DNA from: Prauserella salsuginis
GTDB lineage: Bacteria; Actinomycetota; Actinomycetes; Mycobacteriales; Pseudonocardiaceae
Assembly (NCBI RefSeq): GCF_024648885.1
Contig: NZ_JANBBF010000011.1
Coordinates: 124,001-188,000 of the forward strand
DNA length: 64,000 nucleotides
Direction of reading: 5' to 3'
In this document: positions 1-7,252 of the stretch, piece by piece
How positions within the stretch are numbered: the stretch's first letter is position 1
Layout of the letters: every line of letters begins with the position of its first letter
Made by a program: the position numbers and the translations under genes
Notes under the pieces: generated by a model
Database searches by the model: none
What the model was told of the DNA's origin: nothing
What the model saw: only the letters and a program-made list of their open reading frames with translations

Positions 1-699
1 CACGTGACTTGCCGTGGCACGCATGCCGATCGGGTCCCACCACGACTCGTCGACGGTGACGGTGGGATCGGAGAGGTCACATGCCAGTAGGAGCAGCCCC
101 TCGGGCGGAGCATCCGCGTGCCTGGCACCCCCGGGACCCGCGGTGTTGACCAGCAGGAGGGCCCAGTCCGCGCCGGTCGCGCTCGTCGCGAACGCCTTGG
201 TCCCGTCCAGCACCCATCCGCCCTCGACGGCGGTGATGCTCGTGCCGAACCGTGTACCTTCACCGGGCTTTCGCGCTTGCGGTTCGCCGCTCCACGCCAC
301 CCACTTCTGACCGCGGCGGGCGACGCCGTCGAACCAGCGTTCCTGCTGCTGTTCGGACGCCAGAGCCTGGAGAAGCACGAGCGAGTTGGTATGTCCCTCC
401 CAGCATCGGCCCAGCGAGAGGTCGGCCTTGGCCAGCTCCTTGGTCATCAGCCACAACGTCAGCGTGTCACCGTTCAACGGGCCGAGCCCCAGGCCTCCGT
501 GCTCACGTGGGACGGTCGCGGCGTTCAGGCCGGCGGCTGCCAGGTCGTCGAAGTCCTTGGCGGGAAAGGTGCCCGTCCGGTCGTGTTCGTCCGCGCGCTT
601 GGCACACTCTGTGGCGACGTCGCCGACCTGTTCGAGCAGTTCGTGGCTGTGCGGACCGAGGCTCTGCAGCCACGTCGCTTCCGAGATTGCGAGGTCCAC
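1..699 (-). CDS. Acyl-CoA dehydrogenase family protein (3' end outside window)
   Basis: The reverse strand is open for 233 codons from a GTG at 699 to the window edge. GAAGGAAGGA lies just upstream of the GTG and decides the start. The protein begins with the helical N-terminal domain of acyl-CoA dehydrogenases (TFPAKDFDDLAAAGL, then VPREHGGLGL), continues with the middle domain (WVAWSGEP, then GTKAFATSATGADW) and reaches the linker to the C-terminal FAD domain, which is missing here. Members oxidise acyl-CoA-type substrates with FAD; a few act on other substrates, so the substrate is not predicted. It starts 32 bases after the stop of the AroD/AroE-like gene and is probably in its operon. 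Confidence 0.85.
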   Translation of the reverse strand, partial: MDLAISEATWLQSLGPHSHELLEQVGDVATECAKRADEHDRTGTFPAKDFDDLAAAGLNAATVPREHGGLGLGPLNGDTLTLWLMTKELAKADLSLGRCWEGHTNSLVLLQALASEQQQERWFDGVARRGQKWVAWSGEPQARKPGEGTRFGTSITAVEGGWVLDGTKAFATSATGADWALLLVNTAGPGGARHADAPPEGLLLLACDLSDPTVTVDESWWDPIGMRATASHV

Positions 700-731
700 G
701 TGTGGTCCTTCCTTCTCCGGCTTCCAGGGAG

Positions 732-2261
732 TCACGTTCGGGGAGCCAGTGGTGTCGGGGAGGGCAGGTCGCGCCGCGCGATACGCGCTGCGCGCAGCAG
801 CGCGCGGGTCTGTTCGGTGGGGAGGTGTTGACCGGTCATGAAGTGGAACTGGCAACCGGCGTCGGCGAGCAGCACGTCCCACCCGTCGACGACGGCCAGT
901 CCGCGATCCCGGGCAGCGGCGACGACCGCCGTCTCCTCCGAGGTGTAGACCATGTCGACGACGACCGCGTCGTCGGGAAGTTCGAGCCGAAACGGCACGT
1001 CGTCGGTCACCGGTGTCGCGTGCACGAGCACCGAATACCCGTCCGCCCGGAACACGTCGAGCGGTGTGAAGTCGAAGCCGAGCGCTTCGGCGACGGCCCG
1101 GCCGCGGTGGGGATCACGGTTGACGAGAACCGGGTCGGCGCCGCACGCGGCGAGCGCGAGTGCGGCGGCGCGTCCGGCACCGCCGCAACCGACCACGGCG
1201 GCCTTGCGGCCGGATACGGGTATGTCGAAACCGTCCAACGCCCGGCTGATCGCGGGGCTGTTGGACGTGTCGGCACACCAGGCGTTTCCTCGCCGGACGA
1301 GCGAGTTCGCCGCCCCCGATCTCAGTGCCGTGTGACTGGTCGTTCGCGCCGTGGTGAGTGCTGCCTCCTTGTGCGGCGAAACAACGGTGGCGGCCCGCAG
1401 GGGAAAGCCGATCTCCGCGAGTCCTGATTCGGCGACGTCGCTCCAGAAAGAGGCGAAATCCTCGACCTGGAACGGTACGTACAGCGCCGGGATGTCGAGT
1501 GCGCGATAGCCGGCGTTGTGCACGCGTGGCGACACCGATCTCAGGACCGAACGACCGATAATGCCGTAGACGGCCTGCAGGGGAGGAAGGCACGGAAACC
1601 CGTAGTCCGCCACGAGTCGGTCAACGGTGGGTACGTCGGGACTGCTGTCGCTCAGGTTGCCGAAGACGACGGGCGCGCCGAGTCGGGGAGCCAGCAGGCG
1701 ACTCCAGACACCGGCGGATCCGGTCGCGAACGCTGTGACATCCGATCGCCCGATGTCGTGGAGAAAACGCAGTGGTGCCAACGCCTGTTCGGCCCGCGAC
1801 ACGTCGGTCGTGAGTAGATAGAGGCAGGCGCCGACGGTCGCCATACGGTCGAAGCGCTCGTGCAGCACGGAGCGTTCTGCGGTGGTTCCGTGCCAGGAGA
1901 TGCGACGCTGTGGCGCCGGAATGCGGTTCAGGATGTCCGGGGCCAGGTCGTGCTCGGCTTCCAGGTCGACCACGTCGTAGTACTCGGCCGCGGCGAGCAG
2001 GCGGGCGTGCCGCTCCTCGGTCGAGCCGTCGAACTCGCCGCCGTGGTCCCGGCTGCGAAGGCAGTACGCCAACCGACCGCCGGCACGGTCCCGCAGGCGG
2101 GCTGTGGCCACGTCACCGACGAGGTCGGCTCGAATCTCGACCAGATCGGCCCGGTGTCGTAGCGCGTCCGACTCGACGTCCTCCTGAGACAGCGGCTCGG
2201 TGACAACCGCGTTGACCGCAGCACTGGTCCATGGCGGTTCTGAACTTTCGGTGCGTAGCAA
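732..2261 (-). CDS. Fused type I 3-dehydroquinate dehydratase-like / shikimate dehydrogenase-like protein
   Basis: A 509-residue two-domain protein of the plant-like AroD-AroE layout. Residues about 20-225 resemble type I dehydroquinase (VEIRAD at 41, GGE at 74, ISWH at 121). Residues about 230-500 resemble shikimate dehydrogenase (SVSPRVHN, SPHK at 295, GCGGAGRA at 358). Several catalytic positions look changed: the Schiff-base lysine of type I enzymes aligns with Leu149 in GACLYLL, the later APGQ motif reads SPDV, and the shikimate dehydrogenase NTD motif reads ADTSNS. Actinobacteria normally use the unrelated type II dehydroquinase, so this is probably a paralogue for another substrate or a regulator-like relative rather than the housekeeping enzyme. 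The start is TTG, chosen because GGGAGG lies 5 bases upstream. It is probably co-transcribed with the acyl-CoA dehydrogenase gene. Confidence 0.8.
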   Translation of the reverse strand: MLRTESSEPPWTSAAVNAVVTEPLSQEDVESDALRHRADLVEIRADLVGDVATARLRDRAGGRLAYCLRSRDHGGEFDGSTEERHARLLAAAEYYDVVDLEAEHDLAPDILNRIPAPQRRISWHGTTAERSVLHERFDRMATVGACLYLLTTDVSRAEQALAPLRFLHDIGRSDVTAFATGSAGVWSRLLAPRLGAPVVFGNLSDSSPDVPTVDRLVADYGFPCLPPLQAVYGIIGRSVLRSVSPRVHNAGYRALDIPALYVPFQVEDFASFWSDVAESGLAEIGFPLRAATVVSPHKEAALTTARTTSHTALRSGAANSLVRRGNAWCADTSNSPAISRALDGFDIPVSGRKAAVVGCGGAGRAAALALAACGADPVLVNRDPHRGRAVAEALGFDFTPLDVFRADGYSVLVHATPVTDDVPFRLELPDDAVVVDMVYTSEETAVVAAARDRGLAVVDGWDVLLADAGCQFHFMTGQHLPTEQTRALLRAARIARRDLPSPTPLAPRT

Positions 2262-2410
2262 CGTCGCCTCCCGGTTTGCGAACAGCGGAATCGGTCAGGC
2301 GTGCCGGCCGGCACGATGCGGCGTCCCACGCGTTTCTGCGGAAAAGCGACCACCGAAATACGTGGAATCGTCGACGCCGGCCGTGTCGAATCGTGCGAGG
2401 GCTGTCGGTG

Positions 2411-3817
2411 TCAGGTTCTCGTTCGCCGTCGCTTCACAATGTTGATGAGGGCGTCGAGGACGATGAACCCGATCAGGGTGACGCCGAGGACGGGCATGGC
2501 CCAGGCCAGGATTGCGCTGGTGATCACCAATGCGAGCAGTTCCGCCTTCGAGAGACTGCGCCAGACCGGCGGTGGGTTGGGCGGCCACAACGCATGGCGG
2601 GGGCGTCGGTTCCACCACATCCGATAGGCGAGGACGATCAGCACCAGGGTGCCGAGGGCCAGCAGCGAGACGACGACCTGATTGACGATGCCGAACAGCG
2701 TGCCGTCGTGTGCTTGGACGCCGAAGACGTTGAGCTTGGCCAGAAGCGGGTAGTCGTCGAACGTGACGCGTTCGATCACCTGGCCGGTGTAGGGATCGAC
2801 CGCGATGCTGTCCTTCTGGATCGGCCAGCCCGCACTGGTCTCCGCGACTTGCCACACTGCGCCCGGTTCGGCGGGCGCAGTGAACGTCAGCTCTCCGCGC
2901 ATGCCTTCGGCATCGGCGGTCTCGACTACGTGATCGATGCCGATCTGCTCTTCGCCCGGCGATACGGGAACTTTCTCGGTTGTGAGTTCCGGTGCGGTGG
3001 AGTCGAAGGTCTCGAGCAGTTGGTCCACACGGTCGCCCACGTAGTTCGACTGCGAGAAACCTGTGACAGCGAGCGCGACGAGCCCGAGGCTGAGGAGCAG
3101 TCCCAGCGAGCCGTGCACGCTCCGCAGTCGGGCGTATTTCGACGCCGGCCGGCGCGACCGGGTGAACAGGCCGCGCGATCCGTGGGAACGTCGCTGTGCG
3201 ACCCACAGCGCGAGCCCGCAGGCCACGATCACCGGGAGCCAGGTGGTCGCGAATTCGGAGTACAGCCGGCCCGGAGGGCCGAGGTGCAGATTGCCGTGGG
3301 AATGTCGTAACCACGCCTGTGCCGGCGGGCGATCCTTGACCGTGATGAGCTCGCCTTGCACGCGGTTGGTGTGTGGGTTCACGTAGACGGTGAGGTCTTC
3401 GTCAGCGAACTCGTCGACGTCCGGTAGTCCGGGCTTCGACAGGACGATCCCGGTGGTGCGGTCCTCGTCGGTAGGTGGGATGACCGCCTTGACCGTCCCC
3501 TCCGGATTGGCTGCCACGGCCGCGGCGACCTGGTCCGACACGGGCCGGGGCGATCCGGTGTCGGTGTCGACGAACAGTTCTTGCTCGTGCAGTGTGTCGA
3601 CGATTTGCGGGGTGAACGCGTTGGCCAGTCCGGTGAGGCACATGATGGCCAGGAACGGCGCAACCGCGAAACCGGCCAGGAAATGTACCCGCCGCGCGAG
3701 GAGTCCCAGTCCTGAACGCGGCTTCGCGGTGTTCGGGACATCGTGGGAAACGGCGTCCGAGGCGAGCGACGGTTCCTCGCGCGACTCCGATGACCCGTCC
3801 GTGGTGGGCTTTTCCAT
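2411..3817 (-). CDS. PepSY-associated transmembrane protein
   Basis: A 468-residue membrane protein of the PepSY_TM family. The start at 3817 is preferred over an upstream in-frame ATG at 3892 because GGGAG lies 4 bases before it. After a polar N-terminus (MEKPTTDG) a first membrane helix carries the family-typical VHFLAGF-PFLAIMCLTG segment. A long extracytoplasmic PepSY region with DPYTGQVIERV follows, then further helices near VKDRPPAQAWLRHSHGNLH, SLGLLLSLGLVALAV and VVVSLLALGTLVLIVLAYRMWW, and a basic tail KRRRT. Relatives are often linked to iron or flavin-dependent redox at the membrane, but no iron box is visible upstream, so the role is open. It stands alone. Confidence 0.85.
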   Translation of the reverse strand: MEKPTTDGSSESREEPSLASDAVSHDVPNTAKPRSGLGLLARRVHFLAGFAVAPFLAIMCLTGLANAFTPQIVDTLHEQELFVDTDTGSPRPVSDQVAAAVAANPEGTVKAVIPPTDEDRTTGIVLSKPGLPDVDEFADEDLTVYVNPHTNRVQGELITVKDRPPAQAWLRHSHGNLHLGPPGRLYSEFATTWLPVIVACGLALWVAQRRSHGSRGLFTRSRRPASKYARLRSVHGSLGLLLSLGLVALAVTGFSQSNYVGDRVDQLLETFDSTAPELTTEKVPVSPGEEQIGIDHVVETADAEGMRGELTFTAPAEPGAVWQVAETSAGWPIQKDSIAVDPYTGQVIERVTFDDYPLLAKLNVFGVQAHDGTLFGIVNQVVVSLLALGTLVLIVLAYRMWWNRRPRHALWPPNPPPVWRSLSKAELLALVITSAILAWAMPVLGVTLIGFIVLDALINIVKRRRTRT

Positions 3818-4344
3818 GGGACTCCCAAGGCAAGTGACACAGGGGCGGAACGACTCACAATGTGTCGGCTGTTCCTGGAACTGCGACATCAATTATGAGC
3901 CCGTATCTTCGTTGCTCATCTTCTACCGAGAATATGTTGATCCACTACTGCGGTGGTATCAATGTTCGGGTGACCAAAGGTTTTTCCGTTGTGACGGCCG
4001 GGAGGATTTGTTCAACGGGCGGGCTTTGCGCGGTGACCTGAAGGCCCGTGCGCTCGCTGGAACGGCAGATACAGGTAAATTGTAACCACGGTTAGTCATC
4101 ATTTGCGCCGAGTCTTCTTTTTGCTGCTCGGACGTGATAATCGGGCGTGACACGGAGTGAAGCGGGGTGGCCGTCATCGTCGGGTGTGATGCGGCGGTCT
4201 TCGTGCTCGAGTGGGTCTCGCCCGGACGACGTGGAAATGGTCATCGATGACGGTTGCGGACTTATCCGGCGCCCGGTGTGCCGTCCGCGATGCGGGCGAG
4301 GTAGTCCCGCAGGAAACCGTGACAGTGGTCCGCCGAGCCTGTAG
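3818..4344. other. Intergenic region, AT-richer than its surroundings
   Basis: No convincing gene. Short open frames exist on both strands, but they lack ribosome sites and high-GC third positions. The segment around 3890-3970 and 4075-4140 is relatively AT-rich and includes TAACC-AC-GGTTA at about 4082-4093, a short inverted repeat. It probably contains the PepSY gene promoter and the 3' end of the PadR transcript. Confidence 0.5.
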
Positions 4345-4896
4345 TCAGACCTCGTTCGGCGGGGCCGGCAGGTCGATACCCAGGTGGGCGGGGAGCTCGT
4401 CCAGCCAGGCGAGGGCGGCGCGTTCGTAGCCGATGCCGAGTTCGAGGGTGGCGCGCCGCCCGCCGCCGTGCGGTGAATCGTCCGCGGCGAGCTCGCCGCG
4501 GAGGCGTTCGTACTGTTCGAGTCGTTCGGTGTGCCGGCGCCGCTGGTCCTCGATCAGCTCGGCGAAGCGGCCGGGTGGGATGTCCGCAGCGAAGGCGACC
4601 GTCAACAGGAACGGCACCCGCACGTTCTCGTCCTTGGGGGTGCTCGCGACCCATTCCAGGTATGCGTCCCGTCCCGCATCGGTGATGCGGTAGCGCCGCC
4701 GCCCGCGCACCTCCTCCTTCGTCGACTCGGAGAGCCCCTCGCGTTCCAGCGCTGCGAGTTCCCGATAGGCCTGACTGTGCTGGATCGTCCAGAAATTGCC
4801 GACCCGATTCCGGGCCTCCTCCACGAGCTCCCAGCCCGTCATCGGTTTCTCCGAGAGGAGGCCGAGCAGGGCCCCCGCCGTCGCGCTCACTGCCAC
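4345..4896 (-). CDS. PadR-family transcriptional regulator
   Basis: About 183 residues. The N-terminal PadR winged helix is clear (ALLGLLSEKPMTGWEL, then FWTIQHSQAYRELAALEREGL and RYRITDAGRDAYLEW). The C-terminal Vir_act_alpha_C helices used for dimerisation follow. PadR proteins repress transporter or detoxification genes and release DNA on binding small planar ligands. The GTG at 4896 has AGGGAG 5 bases upstream and is preferred. An ATG at 4926 is also in frame and overlaps the stop of the upstream gene by ATGA, so the start is uncertain by 10 residues. It follows two membrane-protein genes on the same strand, its likely targets. Confidence 0.88.
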   Translation of the reverse strand: MAVSATAGALLGLLSEKPMTGWELVEEARNRVGNFWTIQHSQAYRELAALEREGLSESTKEEVRGRRRYRITDAGRDAYLEWVASTPKDENVRVPFLLTVAFAADIPPGRFAELIEDQRRRHTERLEQYERLRGELAADDSPHGGGRRATLELGIGYERAALAWLDELPAHLGIDLPAPPNEV

Positions 4897-4922
4897 GTGC
4901 ACTCCCTGATTGCGAACCGTGA

Positions 4923-5165
4923 TCATCGTGGCATGTCCCGCAACCGGGAGGTCGGGAGCGCGGCGTGGCTGAACGGCACCGAGACCATCTCCACCGCGCC
5001 CGGCCCGGTTCCGTTCGCGTGCACGCGCACTCGCTCGATGCCGGTCGCCACGAGGATCGAGAAGACGACGTCCGGCAGCTGCGCGGCAACGAACTGTCCG
5101 CCGAGCGAGAGCTCGGGGCGGCCTGCCTTCGCGGCGAAGGCGGGGCCGAAGTGTCCGGTGAACAT
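4923..5165 (-). pseudogene. Truncated N-terminal fragment of a small integral-membrane protein family
   Basis: An 80-residue frame beginning MFTGHFGPAFAAK and running to VSVPFSH. This matches the first about 70 residues of a family of roughly 240-residue multi-helix membrane proteins that start MF-GH-AAK and reach P-SHS before their next helices. Here the similarity stops after PFSH and the frame ends nine codons later, directly at the PadR gene. The remaining helices are not visible in any nearby frame, so this looks like a deletion remnant rather than a frameshift. Family assignment is from memory of the motif and is moderate. Confidence 0.55.
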
Positions 5166-5169
5166 GCGC

Positions 5170-5631
5170 TCAGTCAGCGGGCGCGGGGTCCGCCGGGATG
5201 CGGCGCCGGATCAGGTGCAGCGCGACGCTGCCGGCGACCGGCACAACGATCGCGGTGGCGGTGATGGCGAGCGTGCCGAGCCCGGAGTGCATCACCGGGA
5301 CGATCAAGAACCCGGTGACCAGTGCGATCAGGTTGAAGCCGATATGGGACAGCACGGCTCCGTGGTACCCGAGGCGCGCGGCTCTCTCGGCCAGGACGGC
5401 GCGGACGATCATGACGACCCCGAGCGCGGTGAGCGCGGAGAAGATCGCCGTGGTCGCGGGCGCGCGTTCGGTCCAGCGGAGGGCGATGGCGACGGGGAGC
5501 AGGGCCGTCATGATCACGATGCTCACGGTGTGCGCGCGCAGCAGCGGGGTGAGACGGAGGGCGGCGATGCCGAGGCCGAGGGCGGCGATCGCAGCGGCCG
5601 CGTGGATGAGGACGAGGACGGTGTGCCACAT
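5170..5631 (-). CDS. Small four-helix membrane protein, function unknown
   Basis: 153 residues from the ATG at 5631, which has GGGGG 5 bases upstream. It contains about four hydrophobic segments (VLVLIHAAAAIAALGLGIAAL, VSIVIMTALLPVAIAL, AVLSHIGFNLIALVTGFLIV, LAITATAIVVPVAGSVAL) and a basic tail (HLIRRRIP). I do not recognise the family with confidence. It is first in an operon with the truncated membrane gene and the PadR gene, which start 4 bases and a few bases after it, so PadR probably controls it. Confidence 0.75.
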   Translation of the reverse strand: MWHTVLVLIHAAAAIAALGLGIAALRLTPLLRAHTVSIVIMTALLPVAIALRWTERAPATTAIFSALTALGVVMIVRAVLAERAARLGYHGAVLSHIGFNLIALVTGFLIVPVMHSGLGTLAITATAIVVPVAGSVALHLIRRRIPADPAPAD

Positions 5632-5794
5632 GGCGACCCCCATCGATGGAGTGTCTTCACCGTGGCACCAATCACTGTTACATGTCAATATGTCATGTTG
5701 CAGCTTGGTCGCCAACGGCCCTCGGTGGCGACCGGGCGGCTGATCGCGGCGTCGCCGGGCGCTGTGTCCGTTCCCGTTGCGGCTCTTCGGCTGG

Positions 5795-6184
5795 TCACGC
5801 CGCGGGTTGGAACAGTTCGACGAGATTGCCGGACGGGTCCTCGAGCAGGATCTGCCGGCCGCCAGGGCCGGTGACGATGTCGTTACGGAAGCTGAGGCCG
5901 ACGGCGCGCAGCCGGTCGACCTCGGCTGTGATGTCGTCGACGATGAGGTGGATCCGGTTCCAGCCGCCGGGGCCCGGTACGGCACCGTCCGGCATCGCCC
6001 GGCCCGCCGAGCTGGTCGGGCCGCTGAGCAGGAGCCGCAGGTTGCCGCGGGTGACGTCGGCGAACGCCGGTGCGAATGTGCTCCGGACGGTGAAGCCGAG
6101 ATGGCCGGTATAGAAGGCAACGGCGTTTTCGACGTCGTCGACCAGGTAGCGAACGCTGACCAGGTTGTGCGGGATCTCGGACAT
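5795..6184 (-). CDS. VOC (glyoxalase/bleomycin-resistance fold) protein
   Basis: 129 residues with the two beta-alpha-beta-beta-beta modules of the vicinal oxygen chelate fold. The first is VRYLVDDVENAVAFYTGHLGF and the second is IHLIVDDITAEVDRLRAVGL, ending RQILLEDPSGNLVELFQ. The conserved C-terminal metal-ligand Glu (VELFQ) is present. Substrate is unknown; members include lyases, dioxygenases and drug-binding proteins. GGAGG lies upstream of the ATG. It is divergent from the ECF sigma factor gene, and such sigma factors often control a neighbouring small enzyme gene. A TGTCACA, resembling the -35 element described for ECF41 promoters, lies on its strand at 6276-6270, but no matching -10 is visible. 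Confidence 0.88.
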   Translation of the reverse strand: MSEIPHNLVSVRYLVDDVENAVAFYTGHLGFTVRSTFAPAFADVTRGNLRLLLSGPTSSAGRAMPDGAVPGPGGWNRIHLIVDDITAEVDRLRAVGLSFRNDIVTGPGGRQILLEDPSGNLVELFQPAA

Positions 6185-6277
6185 TGCTGTCGCTCCTCCG
6201 TCCTTTCCATGCGCGGTCACGTTTCGCCCGTTGGCGGGTTCTTCCTTATGAGCCCGGGCAAGGGGAAGGTGTGACAG

Positions 6278-7171
6278 ATGGAGCGCAGCGATTGGCTCGC
6301 CGAGCGGTTCGAGGAGCATCGACCGCGGCTGCGCGCGGTGGCCTACCGGATGCTCGGATCCCTGGCCGAGGCCGAGGACGCCGTACAGGACGCCTGGCTG
6401 CGGCTCAGCCGCGCCGAGACCGATGACATCGACAACCTCGGCGGCTGGCTCACCACTGTCGTCGGCCGGGAATGCCTCCATGTACTGCGGTCACGTCGCC
6501 GCCGGCGCGAAGACCTCGTGGCCCCCGTGGGTACACCGCTGCCCGATCCCGTCGTCTTCGCCGCCGATGAGGACGCCGATCCGGAGCGGGAGGCGCTGAT
6601 CGCCGACTCGGTGAGCCTCGCGTTACTGGTGGTGCTCGACTCGCTCGGTCCGGCGGAGCGGCTGGCGTTCGTGCTGCACGACATGTTCGACCTGCCTTTC
6701 GACGAGATCGCTCCGCTGGTGGGCCGCACTCCCGTGGCAGCCCGGCAGCTCGCGAGCCGCGCCCGTCGGCGGGTGCACGGCAGCGAGCCTCCCATCGCCG
6801 GCTCGGACCACATCCGACAGCGGGAGATCGTCGACGCCTTCTACGCCGCTGCGAACTCGGGGGACTTCTCGGCACTCGTGGCGGTTCTCGACCCCGACGT
6901 CGTGTTCCGCGCCGACTACGGATCCGGCAGGGCGCCTGCGGTGTATCGGGGAGCGGCGACCGTCGCCAAGCAGGCACGACGGGCCCGCGGTGCCGACCTG
7001 CACCGGGTGCTGGTCAACGGCCTTCCCGGCGTCGTCACCTCCCGCCGCGGCCGACCCGTGTCGATCATGGCGTTCACGGTCGTCGAGGGCAGGATCGTCG
7101 AGATAGACGGCATTCGTGACCCCGACCGGGTGCAGCGCTTGGCCGGCCACCTCGTCCGGCCGGGCCGATGA
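6278..7171 (+). CDS. sigJ: ECF41-type RNA polymerase sigma factor with SnoaL-like C-terminal domain
   Basis: 297 residues. Region 2 (FEEHRPRLRAVAYRMLGS, DAVQDAWLRL) and region 4 (LAFVLHDMFDLPFDEIAPLVGRTPVAARQLASRARRRV) are clear. After them a SnoaL-like domain of about 110 residues (EIVDAFYAAANSGDFSALVAVLDPDVVFRAD) ends with a DPDRVQRL motif, equivalent to the NPDKL motif of ECF41 proteins. In that group the C-terminal domain itself modulates sigma activity, so no separate anti-sigma factor is needed, and none is seen. The divergent VOC gene is the obvious candidate target. Confidence 0.92.
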   Translation: MERSDWLAERFEEHRPRLRAVAYRMLGSLAEAEDAVQDAWLRLSRAETDDIDNLGGWLTTVVGRECLHVLRSRRRRREDLVAPVGTPLPDPVVFAADEDADPEREALIADSVSLALLVVLDSLGPAERLAFVLHDMFDLPFDEIAPLVGRTPVAARQLASRARRRVHGSEPPIAGSDHIRQREIVDAFYAAANSGDFSALVAVLDPDVVFRADYGSGRAPAVYRGAATVAKQARRARGADLHRVLVNGLPGVVTSRRGRPVSIMAFTVVEGRIVEIDGIRDPDRVQRLAGHLVRPGR

Positions 7172-7252
7172 CTCGGCCCGGCCGGTCCTCGTCACTGCAC
7201 CTCAGGTCCAATGTGGTGGTTCCGGCTGCCCGGCCCCGACGGTGGTCACCGG

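Noticed and set aside
4082-4093. Iron box candidate TAACC-AC-GGTTA upstream of the PepSY gene
   Set aside because: Only the inner bases resemble the IdeR/DmdR consensus and the TTAGG halves are missing.
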